From the NCBI GenBank assembly GCA_964444685.1, contig CAYUIG010000002.1, forward strand, positions 55,517 through 119,516: DNA of 64,000 bases, read 5' to 3'. A program made the translations under genes and the position numbers. Positions within the stretch are counted from its first letter, which is position 1. Every line of letters begins with the position of its first letter. The notes beneath the pieces were generated by a model that saw only the letters and a program-made list of their open reading frames with translations, was not told the origin of the DNA and searched no databases. This DNA comes from CAYUIG01 sp964444685 (lineage in GTDB: Bacteria > Gemmatimonadota > Gemmatimonadetes > Longimicrobiales > RSA9). Below are positions 1-8,447 of this stretch, piece after piece.

Positions 1-1224
1 GAGCTACGCTGGAGCTGGGACCCGATTCCGCTGCCCGGGAAGCCCGGTTCCGATGCATGGCAGCCCGCGCAGGCGGAAGCGACCGGCGGCGGCAATGCGT
101 GGGGCGTTCTCGCGACTGACGCAGAGCGCGGGCTCGTGTTCGTGCCGACCGGCAGCGCCGCGCCCGACTTCTACGGCGGCGAGCGCCTCGGCGACAACCG
201 CTACGCGAACAGTGTCGTCGCGCTGCGCGCGGAAACCGGCGAGGTCGCGTGGCACTTCCAGGTCGTGCATCACGACCTGTGGGACTACGATGTGCCTGCG
301 CAGCCGGTGCTCACGACACTCCGCATAGACGGCGACGATGTGCCGGTCGTCGTGCAGACGACGAAGATGGGGCACGTCTTCGTGCTGCATCGCGATACGG
401 GACGTCCCGTGTTCCCGGTGGAGGAGCGCTCTGTGCCGGCGAGCGATGTCCCGGGCGAGCAGGCATGGCCGACGCAGCCATTCCCCACACGGCCCGCGCC
501 GCTGCATCCCACGCGACTCGATCCCGACAGCCTCGGTATCCTGTCGCCGGAGGACCGCGCGGCCTGCCTCATGGCGATCGAGGGAATGCGCAACGAGGGG
601 ATGTTCACGCCGCCGTCGCTCCAGGGCACGGTCGTGTATCCGAGCTACGTAGGCGGCTCCAACTGGGGTGGCATGGCGGTGGCGCGCGAGAGCGGGATCG
701 CGGTCGTGCCGATCAATCGCATGCCGGTTTGGGTGCGGCTCATCCCGCGCGACGAATTCGAAGGGGAGTCGCGCTCCGGGCTGCGCGCGCAGTTCACGCC
801 GCAGCACGGCACTCCGTACGGCATGGCCCGCAGCATCCTGTTCGCACCGTCCGGCGTGCCCTGCTCGCCGCCGCCCTGGGGCCTGCTCCATGGCGTGGAC
901 CTCACCTCCGGGGACATCCTGTGGAGTGTCCCGATCGGCCGCTGGGGCGATCTCGATCCCTCGTTCGGCTCGGCGATCCTGGGCGGGCCGATGGTGACGG
1001 CCGGGGGGCTCGTCTTCATGGCAGGCACGATGGATGACACAATGCGCGCGCTCGACATCGAGACGGGGGAGGTGCTGTGGAGCGCAAAGCTTCCGGCGGG
1101 CGGCAACGCGGTGCCGATGAGCTACGTGGGTCGCGACGGCCGGCAGTACATCGTCATTGCAGCGGGCGGCCACGGAAACCTCGGCACCACGCCCGGCGAC
1201 TACGTGGTGGCCTTCGCATTCTGA
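1..1224 (+). CDS. PQQ-dependent quinoprotein dehydrogenase (3' part)
   Basis: The frame is open from the first base and ends at a TGA at 1222-1224, giving 407 residues of a protein whose N-terminus lies outside the window. The sequence reads as the beta-propeller of a membrane or periplasmic PQQ glucose/alcohol-type dehydrogenase: GGGNAWGVLATD near residue 30, VPTGSAAPDFYGGERLGDNR near 48-67, HHDLWDYD near 90, and repeated tryptophan-docking strands such as GEVAWHF and GEVLWSA. Enzymes of this family oxidise sugars or alcohols on the outer face of the inner membrane and pass electrons to quinone. The substrate cannot be read from the sequence. The next gene starts one base after the stop, so it may be co-transcribed. 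Confidence 0.9.
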   Translation, partial: ELRWSWDPIPLPGKPGSDAWQPAQAEATGGGNAWGVLATDAERGLVFVPTGSAAPDFYGGERLGDNRYANSVVALRAETGEVAWHFQVVHHDLWDYDVPAQPVLTTLRIDGDDVPVVVQTTKMGHVFVLHRDTGRPVFPVEERSVPASDVPGEQAWPTQPFPTRPAPLHPTRLDPDSLGILSPEDRAACLMAIEGMRNEGMFTPPSLQGTVVYPSYVGGSNWGGMAVARESGIAVVPINRMPVWVRLIPRDEFEGESRSGLRAQFTPQHGTPYGMARSILFAPSGVPCSPPPWGLLHGVDLTSGDILWSVPIGRWGDLDPSFGSAILGGPMVTAGGLVFMAGTMDDTMRALDIETGEVLWSAKLPAGGNAVPMSYVGRDGRQYIVIAAGGHGNLGTTPGDYVVAFAF

Positions 1225-1225
1225 G

Positions 1226-2296
1226 ATGCGACGCGTGAACGTATTCGTCGCCATCCTGCTGACGGCCATCGGGGCGACGTTCCTCTTCACCTACCACTTC
1301 CTCGATGACGTGGCGCGGGGAACGGGAACGCCGTTCGCAGAACCGCTGATCGAGGAGTTCACCGCCGCGTTTTCACTCCTCGCTCTGCTGCCGCTGGTGG
1401 TGCGACTCGCGCGCCGTTGCCGGCTCGACGGCCCCGGCTGGCCGCGTGCGGCGGCCGTGCACGTGCCCGCCGCGTTGCTGTTCGGCGCCGTGGACACGTC
1501 GCTCATGTGGGCCTCGCGCAGCCTCATCTTCCCGCTCTTCGGGCTGGGCGCGTACAACTACGGCCGGATGCCCGTACGTTATTTCATGGAGCTGCCGATG
1601 CAGCTCATCGCGTACGGCACGATCCTGATCGTGGTGTACCTGATCGACCACGTGCGTGCGGTTCGCGAACGTGATCTGCGCATGGCGCAGCTCGAAACGC
1701 AGCTCGTGCGCGCGCGGCTGGACGCGCTGCGCGCACAGATCCAGCCGCACTTCCTCTTCAACGCACTGAACGCAGTGTCGTCCGTGATGTACGAGGATCC
1801 AGCCGCCGCCGACACGATCCTCGCCCGCCTCTCCGAACTGCTGCGGCGGAGCATGCGTTCGGACGCCGAGCCGTTCGTGCCGCTCGCCGAGGAACTCGAG
1901 ACCGTCGACCTCTACTTCGACGTACTGCGCGCCCGTTTCGGCGACGGCGTCCACCTAACGATCGAGCACAGTGGTGAACGCGACGCGCGCGTGCCGCCGC
2001 TCGTGCTCCAGCCGCTCGTCGAGAACGCGGTGCGGCACGGCCGGCCGGCGAACGGAACGGCGCAGCGGATTACCGTGCGTGCGCGCGTCGCCGGATCGCA
2101 TACGGAGCTGGAAGTGGAGGACAACGGTCCGGGGATGAGCGAGGACTGGCGCACGCACGCAGGCATCGGGCTGACCAACACGATCGAGCGGCTTCAGCGC
2201 CTCTACGGCGACGACTTCGACCTCGACATCCAGCGCGCCCCCGACGGTGGGGCGAACGTGCGGCTGCGACTGCCGCGCACGGCGGATCCGGGATGA
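1226..2296 (+). CDS. LytS/YehU-type membrane sensor histidine kinase
   Basis: 356 residues from the ATG at 1226. About four hydrophobic segments lie in residues 4-145, followed by a coiled stretch and the phosphoacceptor motif QIQPHFLFNALN with His175, then an N-box (LQPLVENAVRHG, 261-272) and ATP-lid glycines (EDNGPGM, GIGLTN). This is the His_kinase plus HATPase_c layout of LytS-like kinases. A longer reading from 1157 runs inside the preceding dehydrogenase and lacks a plausible start. The stop overlaps the start of the LytTR regulator (ATGA at 2293-2296), so the two are translationally coupled and form a two-component pair. The signal sensed is unknown; no large periplasmic domain is visible. 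Confidence 0.93.
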   Translation: MRRVNVFVAILLTAIGATFLFTYHFLDDVARGTGTPFAEPLIEEFTAAFSLLALLPLVVRLARRCRLDGPGWPRAAAVHVPAALLFGAVDTSLMWASRSLIFPLFGLGAYNYGRMPVRYFMELPMQLIAYGTILIVVYLIDHVRAVRERDLRMAQLETQLVRARLDALRAQIQPHFLFNALNAVSSVMYEDPAAADTILARLSELLRRSMRSDAEPFVPLAEELETVDLYFDVLRARFGDGVHLTIEHSGERDARVPPLVLQPLVENAVRHGRPANGTAQRITVRARVAGSHTELEVEDNGPGMSEDWRTHAGIGLTNTIERLQRLYGDDFDLDIQRAPDGGANVRLRLPRTADPG

Positions 2297-3051
2297 CGGA
2301 GCTGACCGTCGTCGTCGCCGATGATGAGCCGCCGGCACGGCGAAAGCTGGCGCGGCTCATCGATGCCGAACCGGGACTGAAGCTCGTGGCCGAGGCGGCC
2401 AACGGTGCGGAGGCGGTAACGGCCGTACGAGCGCACCGGCCGGACGTGCTGTTTCTCGACGTGCAGATGCCCGAGCCGGACGGCTTCGGCGTACTCGAGG
2501 CGCTCGCGGGTGAGCGGCTGCCGCACATCGTGTTCGTGACCGCGTTCGACGAGTACGCCGTGAAGGCGTTCGAAGTGCAGGCGGTCGACTACCTGCTCAA
2601 GCCGTACGATCCGCCCCGATTCCGAAACGCGGTCGAGCGCGTCCGCGAGCGTGCATCGGCCGGACGAGCATCGAGCGAACGGATCAACGAGCTGCTCGCC
2701 GGCATGCTGGAGCGGCGCACGCCCGTCGAGCGGCTGCTCGTCGATGCCGGCGAGCGCAGCTACTTCGTTCCTGCGAATGAGATCGACTGGATCGAGGCGG
2801 CGGGGAACTACGCCGTGCTGCACGCGGGCGGTGAACGCCACATCGTGCGCGCCACTCTCACGTCGCTGGAGAAGAGCCTGGACCCACAGCGTTTCGCGCG
2901 CGTGCACAAGGGCCACATCGTGAATCTCGATCGTGTGCGCGAGCTGCGGCCGTGGTCGCACGGCGACCGCGTGGTCGTGCTGACGGACGGCACAGAGCTG
3001 ATGCTGAGCCGCCGCTACCGCGACCGTCTGGAGCGATTCTTTCCGGGGTGA
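2293..3051 (+). CDS. LytTR-family response regulator
   Basis: 252 residues. The receiver domain (about 1-120) has acidic residues at 10-11, phosphoacceptor Asp56 in FLDVQMP, Thr83 and Lys103 in LLKPYD. A LytTR DNA-binding domain follows (about 143-250), with IDWIEAAGNYAVLH and the FARVHKGHIVNLDRVREL signature. It is the partner of the overlapping LytS-type kinase and should bind paired direct repeats upstream of its targets. The regulon cannot be deduced here. It is a clear paralogue of the regulator at 4840-5604. Confidence 0.95.
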   Translation: MTELTVVVADDEPPARRKLARLIDAEPGLKLVAEAANGAEAVTAVRAHRPDVLFLDVQMPEPDGFGVLEALAGERLPHIVFVTAFDEYAVKAFEVQAVDYLLKPYDPPRFRNAVERVRERASAGRASSERINELLAGMLERRTPVERLLVDAGERSYFVPANEIDWIEAAGNYAVLHAGGERHIVRATLTSLEKSLDPQRFARVHKGHIVNLDRVRELRPWSHGDRVVVLTDGTELMLSRRYRDRLERFFPG

Positions 3052-3052
3052 T

Positions 3053-3463
3053 TCAGCGCTCGAGGAGCGCGCGGTGCTCGGAGCGGAGATTGTCGCAGAA
3101 GCACTCGAGCGAGTAGGCGAGACGTTCGGCCGGCGCATCGAGATCCTCGACGTGACCCGCGTTCGCGCGCTCCTCGATCAGGCCGCAGATCGATTCCGCC
3201 TCCTCCGCGCCCATGTTGCCGCAGCTGCCGCGCAGGGAATGCGCAGCGAACGCGACGCCCTTGGCGTCGCCTGACGCGATGCCCTCACGGATCGCTTCGA
3301 TCCGCTTCGGCACCTCGGTCAGGAAAACGCCGAGGATTTCGCGCACGAAGTCGTCGCTCCCGATCTGCAGGAGCCGCTTGACCACGCTTTCCAATGTCTG
3401 ACCTGTCTCGGGACACGCTCGGGACGTTCGCTCGGGGAGCAACGCGTCCGGGACGCCGCCCAT
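3053..3463 (-). CDS. Hpt-domain phosphotransfer protein
   Basis: Up to 136 residues. The core is a histidine phosphotransfer domain with AAHSLRGSCGNMGA, the acceptor being His75 in this numbering, followed by helices carrying ELE-like residues (EAESICGLIEERA). Such proteins relay phosphate between hybrid kinases and response regulators. It is convergent with the LytTR gene and sits between two LytS/LytTR pairs, but those kinases do not need an Hpt, so its partners may be elsewhere. The start is uncertain: a perfect TATAAT at 3467-3462 on this strand overlaps the ATG at 3463. If that is the -10 box, translation must begin downstream, for example at TTG 3394 or GTG 3385, leaving about 110 residues, which is the usual Hpt size. 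Confidence 0.85.
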   Translation of the reverse strand: MGGVPDALLPERTSRACPETGQTLESVVKRLLQIGSDDFVREILGVFLTEVPKRIEAIREGIASGDAKGVAFAAHSLRGSCGNMGAEEAESICGLIEERANAGHVEDLDAPAERLAYSLECFCDNLRSEHRALLER

Positions 3464-3484
3464 TATACAGGGTCGTGCCTGTGC
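3462..3484 (-). promoter_or_regulatory. Possible sigma70-type promoter for the Hpt gene
   Basis: On the minus strand a perfect TATAAT (3467-3462) follows a poor -35 candidate (TTGCGC at 15 bases or TGTTGC at 17 bases). It overlaps the first in-frame ATG of the Hpt gene. The -10 match is seen; its use as a promoter is inferred. Confidence 0.35.
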
Positions 3485-3706
3485 GCAACACAGGGCGTCC
3501 GGCCGCGGGGGCTCGGGCGGGCGCGGGGGCGATGCGAGCTGGGAAATGCGGGACGCCCAAGCTCCATTCCATCCCGTACTTCCCCTCGCACCGCGCCCGC
3601 CCGCCGCCCATGTCCGGTGCCGTTCCGAATGGGGACCTGAACCCGATTCCGGTTTCTCCGTCCCACCCCCGTTGCTGCGGCCCTGACGTTCTGCGACTCT
3701 GGAGGC

Positions 3707-4843
3707 ATGGTACTGTCACCGAGAAGCTGGCGATTCTGGGCGGTCGTGCTGGGCGGCTGCACGCTGGTCGGCCTTGCCGAGGCCACGCAGCTGCGCGCCG
3801 GTTCCGCCGCGGCCGGACAGGCCGCACCGTGGGGCCGGGCGCTCGGCTCCACGATGCCGTCGTGGTACATCCTGGCGGCGCTGCTGCCGATCATCCTCTG
3901 GCTCGCCCGCCGCTTCCGCGTCGAGCGCGACAATCTCGCGCGGTCGATTCCCGTGCACCTCGTCGCGTCGGTGTTGTTCGCGGTCGTGCACCTCGCGCTC
4001 ACCTCCTGGGTCAGCGACTTCCTGCTCTTTCCCGGACCGTTCCCGCTCACGTTCGGCGAGAACCTGGTCCGCCTGATGACGATATACTTCGTGCTCGACG
4101 TGCTCTACTACTGGGGCATCCTGGGCGTAGTGTACGCACTCGAGTTCGGGCGGCAGGTGCAGGAGGAGCGGCGCGCGGCCGCGGAGCTGGCACTCAAGGC
4201 GTCGCGCCTCGAGGCCGGACTGGCGCGCGCGAACCTCGAGGCTCTGCGCATGCAGCTCAATCCGCACTTCCTCTTCAACACGCTGAACTCGATTTCGGTG
4301 CTCGCGCTGAAGGGGCAGGGGCACACGGTCACGCGCATGCTCACACGTCTGAGCGACCTGCTCCGCCTCACGCTCGAGAACGAGAATCAGGTCGTCACGC
4401 TCGATGAGGAGCTGGCGCTGCTGGCCCCCTACATCGAGATCGAGCAGGTGCGCTTCGGTGACCGCCTGCGCGTCACGCTCGACATCGCTGAGGAGACGCG
4501 CAACGCCGACGTGCCCAGCCTGCTGCTGCAGCCGCTCGTCGAGAACGCGATCCGCCACGGCATCGCGGCGCGGCCGGGGCCGGGCGAGGTGACGGTGCGC
4601 GCGCGCCGCGCGGGTGGACGTCTGCGGCTGGAGATTCTCGACACCGGGCCCGGCTTCCGTGAGAACGATCCGACACATGGCGGCGGCGTCGGCCTCGGCA
4701 ACACCCGCGCACGGCTGGAGCAGCTGTACGGCCATGCACACAAACTCGAGCGCGCGAACCGGCAGGGCGGCGGCGCGCGCGTGATGGTCGAGATTCCGCT
4801 GAAAACCACGACACCACCCTCGGAAGCTACGAGGTCCGCATGA
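3707..4843 (+). CDS. LytS/YehU-type membrane sensor histidine kinase (second)
   Basis: 378 residues from ATG 3707, preceded by CTGGAGGC as ribosome binding site. Four hydrophobic segments (about 9-25, 52-67, 82-100, 122-146) lead into a coiled-coil linker and the motif QLNPHFLFNTLN with His187, then LLLQPLVENAIRHGI and an HATPase with LDTGPGF and GVGLGNTRARLEQLYG. The C-terminus overlaps the next regulator by ATGA. It shares its architecture with the kinase at 1226-2296, so the locus looks like a duplicated two-component cassette. The signal sensed is unknown. Confidence 0.93.
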   Translation: MVLSPRSWRFWAVVLGGCTLVGLAEATQLRAGSAAAGQAAPWGRALGSTMPSWYILAALLPIILWLARRFRVERDNLARSIPVHLVASVLFAVVHLALTSWVSDFLLFPGPFPLTFGENLVRLMTIYFVLDVLYYWGILGVVYALEFGRQVQEERRAAAELALKASRLEAGLARANLEALRMQLNPHFLFNTLNSISVLALKGQGHTVTRMLTRLSDLLRLTLENENQVVTLDEELALLAPYIEIEQVRFGDRLRVTLDIAEETRNADVPSLLLQPLVENAIRHGIAARPGPGEVTVRARRAGGRLRLEILDTGPGFRENDPTHGGGVGLGNTRARLEQLYGHAHKLERANRQGGGARVMVEIPLKTTTPPSEATRSA

Positions 4844-5604
4844 AGGAAGTCATCCGCACGCTGATCGTGGACGATGAAGCGCTCGCACGCGACGGCGTCC
4901 GCATCCACCTCCAGCAGCAGCCGGACTTCGAGGTGGTCGGCGAGGCCGAGGATGGCACTGCGGCCGTGAACGCGATCCGCGAGCTGGATCCCGATGTCGT
5001 GTTCCTCGACGTGCAGATGCCGGGGCTCGACGGATTCGGCGTGCTGCGCGAACTCGGTGCTGCTGCGCTGCCCGAGATCGTGTTCGTGACGGCGTACGAC
5101 CAGTTCGCGCTCCAGGCGTTCGAGGCGCACGCGCTCGACTACCTGCTCAAGCCGTTCGATGCGGAGCGATTCGGCGCATCGCTCGATCGCGTGCGCCGTC
5201 AGCTCACATCACGCCGCCGCGCTTCCGTCGACGACCGCCTCGCCGCGCTGCTCGCCGATCTCGATCAGCGGCCGCAATTCCTCGAGCGCGTGGCCGTGCG
5301 TTCGGGCAGCCGCATCGTCATCCTGCGCACCGCCGACATCGACTGGATCGAAGCGGCGGCCAACTACGTCAAGCTGCACGCAAACGGCCGTTCGTATCTG
5401 CTGCGCGAAACGATGAGCGGCATCGAACGCAGCCTCGATCCCGAACGGTTTCTGCGCATCCACCGCTCGACGATCGTGAACCTCGATCGCGTGCGCGAGC
5501 TCGAGCCTCTGTTCCAGGGAGATTACCTCGTTCTGCTCCAGGACGGCACACGCCTCACGTCGAGCCGCGGCTACCGCGACAACATGCAGCGCCTGCTGGG
5601 CTGA
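4840..5604 (+). CDS. LytTR-family response regulator (second)
   Basis: 254 residues. Receiver domain with Asp11/Asp12, phosphoacceptor Asp57 (FLDVQMPG), an FVTAYD switch strand and LLKPFD; LytTR DNA-binding domain in the last 110 residues (IDWIEAAANYVKLH; FLRIHRSTIVNLDRVREL). It is translationally coupled to the upstream kinase and closely similar to the regulator at 2293-3051. The two may bind related operators. Confidence 0.95.
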   Translation: MKEVIRTLIVDDEALARDGVRIHLQQQPDFEVVGEAEDGTAAVNAIRELDPDVVFLDVQMPGLDGFGVLRELGAAALPEIVFVTAYDQFALQAFEAHALDYLLKPFDAERFGASLDRVRRQLTSRRRASVDDRLAALLADLDQRPQFLERVAVRSGSRIVILRTADIDWIEAAANYVKLHANGRSYLLRETMSGIERSLDPERFLRIHRSTIVNLDRVRELEPLFQGDYLVLLQDGTRLTSSRGYRDNMQRLLG

Positions 5605-5682
5605 TTTCCGCCGGGGGTAGCGCGCGGACCTTCGTCTGTTTACTCTTTCCACGGCGTCCCGCCACTTATCCCCGAAGTGCCG

Positions 5683-6720
5683 ATGAAGGACTCCGAACTC
5701 CTCGGCGCGCGTATCCTCATCGTAGATGACGAGCGCGCCAACGTGCAGCTTCTGCATGGGTTCCTGCGGGCTTCCGGCTACACGCACGTCCAGAGCACCT
5801 CTGACCCGACCACGGTGGTCGCGCTCGTGCGTTCGTTCGATCCGGACCTGATCCTGCTGGACCTGCGGATGCCCGGCCTCGACGGTTTCGGCGTGCTGGA
5901 GCAGCTCCGGCCGTGGACCGAGAGCTTCTACCTGCCCGTCCTCGTGCTGACCGGAGATATTTCAGAGGAAGCGAAACGCCGATCGCTCGCATCGGGTGCG
6001 CGCGACTTCCTGCACAAGCCGCTCAATCTGGTTGAGACGCGGCTGCGCATCCGCAATCTGCTGGAAACCCGCTTCCTGCATCTCGAACTCCGCCGGCAGA
6101 ACCAGACGCTCGAAGCACGCGTGCGCGAGCGCACGCGCGAACTGGAACTCACACAGCTCGAGATTCTGGACCGGCTGTCGATGGCGGCCGACTGCCGGGA
6201 TGACGACACCGGCCAGCACACGCGACGCGTCAGCCACGAAGCCGCGCGCCTGGCCGAAGCGATCGGGCTGCCGCCCGACACCGTGGACCTGATCGAGCGC
6301 GCCGCCGCACTGCACGACATCGGCAAGATCGGCGTGCCCGACAACGTGCTGCTCAAGCCGGGACGCCTCACACCCGAGGAAGCCGCCGTGATCCGCCGCC
6401 ATCCCGCGATCGGCGCGCGCCTCCTCGGTGGCGGCCGCTCCCCGCTCATCCGACTCGCCGAGCAGATCGCGCTCTGTCATCACGAGCGCTGGGACGGCAC
6501 CGGCTATCCGCGCGGGCTGCGCGGCGCGCAGATCCCGATCGCAGCACGCATCGTTGCGCTCGTGGATGTCGTGGACGCGCTTGCCTACGACCGCCCCTAC
6601 CGCCGCGCGTGGCCGCGCGAACGCGTGATCCAGGAGATCCGCAGCCAGTCCGGACGCCACTTCGATCCGGAGCTGGTCGAGGCGTGGGTGGAGATGGAAG
6701 GGGCGGCCGTCGCCGCCTGA
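5683..6720 (+). CDS. Response regulator with HD-GYP c-di-GMP phosphodiesterase domain
   Basis: 345 residues from ATG 5683; an in-frame GTG lies two codons upstream at 5677. Receiver domain with DD at 15-16 and Asp60 (LILLDLRMPG), a coiled linker (about 125-160), then an HD-GYP domain with AALHDIGKIGVPD, HHERWDGTGYP and ARIVALVDVVDAL. All signature residues are present, so it is predicted to be an active c-di-GMP hydrolase (RpfG/PdeD type) switched by phosphorylation. It may take phosphate from an orphan hybrid kinase or through the nearby Hpt protein; that link is inference from proximity only. Confidence 0.93.
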   Translation: MKDSELLGARILIVDDERANVQLLHGFLRASGYTHVQSTSDPTTVVALVRSFDPDLILLDLRMPGLDGFGVLEQLRPWTESFYLPVLVLTGDISEEAKRRSLASGARDFLHKPLNLVETRLRIRNLLETRFLHLELRRQNQTLEARVRERTRELELTQLEILDRLSMAADCRDDDTGQHTRRVSHEAARLAEAIGLPPDTVDLIERAAALHDIGKIGVPDNVLLKPGRLTPEEAAVIRRHPAIGARLLGGGRSPLIRLAEQIALCHHERWDGTGYPRGLRGAQIPIAARIVALVDVVDALAYDRPYRRAWPRERVIQEIRSQSGRHFDPELVEAWVEMEGAAVAA

Positions 6721-6819
6721 GTCGAGAGTCGAGAGTCGAGAGGCGAGAGTCGAGAGCTGGGAAATGGCGGGATCCCGCTTTTTCCCAGCTCCCAGCTCTC
6801 GACTCCCGACTCCCGACTC
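6721..6819. repeat. Heptamer-armed palindrome, GTCGAGA type
   Basis: The left arm is about six 7-base units of GTCGAGA/GCTGGGA type. The core is GGCGGGATCCCGC followed by a T run. The right arm is the inverse (TCCCAGC, TCTCGAC, TCCCGAC units). It can fold into a long hairpin and lies between convergent genes, so it may also terminate both transcripts. Confidence 0.85.
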
Positions 6820-6828
6820 AGTGCGTCG

Positions 6829-7458
6829 TCACCGACGACGCACCACCCAGACCTCGTCCACCCGCCCGTCACGATTCCGATCGATCAGCAGCGCGAGCGG
6901 CCGTCCGCCGGAGCGGAGCTGCAGGCCGTAACCCTGCTGCGTGACGGACCACACGCCGCTCATCGCGCTCGCATACCCTGCGCGGCGACGATAATCCTCG
7001 AAGCGATCGAAGGACCGGCGGCCGAGCAGATCCATCAGCTCGCGGCGGTTGAGCTCCCGCTGCCGGTAGCGCGGATTGAAGAACCCTACGTCCCAGCGCA
7101 CGCGCTCCCAGTCGCGGCGCCAGCGATCGTCGTCGCGGTACCAGTCATCGTTGCGCCGGCCGTCGCGATCGCGATCCCGGCGGTAACGATCGTCGTCGCG
7201 GCCGTAGCCGCGCTCCGCGCACCACCGCCAGCCGTGCACAGGGTGCCCCTGCCCGTTGCGGCAGAAGGCCGGCCCGCGCCGGTCGTCGTTGCGGATGCGG
7301 TCGCGGTCCCGGTCGCGATCCCGGTCCCGCTCGTTTCGCTCTGCGCGCGCCCTCTGGTCGCGCTCCGCGCGCGCACGCCCCGCCTGCTGCGCCTCCGCCG
7401 GCGCTGCCGCTGCGACAATGGCCAGTCCGGCCGCGAGTGCGAGAATCCTGCGTTTCAT
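6829..7458 (-). CDS. Secreted Arg/Asp-rich protein with EF-hand-like C-terminus
   Basis: 209 residues from the ATG at 7458, chosen because GGAGG lies 5 bases upstream and a clear signal peptide follows (MKRRILALAAGLAIV...AEAQQ). The mature part begins with a low-complexity RARAERDQ/RDRDRDRDR tract, then FCRNGQGHPVHGWRWC, a second RDDDRYRRDRDRD tract, a middle part with YRQRELNRRELMDLLGRRSF, and a C-terminal DRNRDGRVDEVWV that resembles a single EF-hand or dockerin calcium loop. No enzyme family is recognised. Envelope or periplasmic location is inferred. Confidence 0.75.
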   Translation of the reverse strand: MKRRILALAAGLAIVAAAAPAEAQQAGRARAERDQRARAERNERDRDRDRDRDRIRNDDRRGPAFCRNGQGHPVHGWRWCAERGYGRDDDRYRRDRDRDGRRNDDWYRDDDRWRRDWERVRWDVGFFNPRYRQRELNRRELMDLLGRRSFDRFEDYRRRAGYASAMSGVWSVTQQGYGLQLRSGGRPLALLIDRNRDGRVDEVWVVRRR

Positions 7459-7604
7459 CCGAGCCTCCATGATGCCTGACGTCAGCATGGAGGTACACGG
7501 GCCATGCCCGGACCGAGATCGTTGCGGCACAATGACAACCCCGGGACGAGTAGACGCGCGCGACCTCCAGCGGGCACAGTGCGCCGTCCTCGATGGCGGA
7601 CAGA

Positions 7605-8447
7605 TCAGCGCTCGATCGTCAGTTCGGGATCAGGAGCAAGCTCCGAGATGCCGCGCGTGGCCCGTACGGTCCCCTCGCGGCGGATCGCAGCCATGCGCTC
7701 GCGGTTGCGACGCATGACCTCGCGGTCCTTCCACGGCTGCGCGTGGTGCAGGTGGAACGCGACCGCGCGATGCCGGGCCTGGATGCCGCGCACGCCCGCG
7801 TTCACGAGACGGTAGCCCAGCGCGCGATCCAGGCCGCCGTACCCCATCTCCCCCTCGAAGCCGTTCACCTCGAAGAGCGCGTCCTTCCAGACGGAAGCGT
7901 TGTTCCCGTGAAAGTGCGTGCGCGTGGGTGTGACCGCGTCCAGCAGCGCGGACAGTGTCCGCGAACGCAGCAGCCGCAGTGCGCGCCGTCTCGGCCGCCA
8001 GCCGATGGAACGAAGCCATGCGACGTCGCCGATCCGCCCGCTCGCCACATCCTCTGCCGTCACCCGCGCCGTCACGTCCGCGGGCAGCTTGAGGTATCCG
8101 CCGGCCACGAACCGGTCGGGGCGCGCAAGTCGCCGGTGCACGGCGATGAGGTCGTTGCGCGGGATGCAGTCGCCATCGGTGAAGAGCAGGTAGTCTCCGC
8201 CTGCGGCGACGATCGCGCGGTTCAGGATGTCGCATTTCCGGAATCCATCGTCCGCGTGCCGCACGTGCACGATGGTGAGCCCGGTCTCATCCCGCAGCGA
8301 GCGGATGCGCGACGCCGTTCCCGCACCCGATCCATCATCGGCGATCAGGATCTCGACGTCGCGGTCGGTCTGCACGGCGTAACCGCGCAGCACGAGCTCG
8401 AGCGCGTCGGGCCGCTCGTATGTGGAAATGATGACGGAGATCTTCAT
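7605..8447 (-). CDS. Family 2 glycosyltransferase
   Basis: 280 residues beginning MKISVIISTYERPDALELV, with the GT-A nucleotide-binding start, LIADDGSG, FRKCDILNRAI, a DGDC motif in place of DxD (LLFTDGDCIPRND) and a C-terminal galactosyltransferase-like GNNASVWKDALFEVNGFEGEMGYGGLD. The start at 8447 overlaps the stop of the FkbM gene as ATGA, so the two are coupled. It probably adds a sugar to a surface glycan. Donor and acceptor cannot be told from the sequence. Confidence 0.9.
   Translation of the reverse strand: MKISVIISTYERPDALELVLRGYAVQTDRDVEILIADDGSGAGTASRIRSLRDETGLTIVHVRHADDGFRKCDILNRAIVAAGGDYLLFTDGDCIPRNDLIAVHRRLARPDRFVAGGYLKLPADVTARVTAEDVASGRIGDVAWLRSIGWRPRRRALRLLRSRTLSALLDAVTPTRTHFHGNNASVWKDALFEVNGFEGEMGYGGLDRALGYRLVNAGVRGIQARHRAVAFHLHHAQPWKDREVMRRNRERMAAIRREGTVRATRGISELAPDPELTIER

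Noticed and set aside
4..1290. Minus-strand open frame of 428 codons opposite the PQQ dehydrogenase
   Set aside because: Shadow of the dehydrogenase frame; composition is Arg/Ala/His-rich and no motif is visible.
7234..7479. Plus-strand frame rich in Val/Pro/Ala opposite the Arg/Asp-rich protein
   Set aside because: Product of the period-3 low-complexity tract on the other strand. No ribosome binding site.
7472..7488. ATGCCTGACGTCAGCAT palindrome upstream of the Arg/Asp-rich secreted protein
   Set aside because: Near-perfect, but it overlaps alternative start codons and there is no second copy or regulator nearby. It could be chance.
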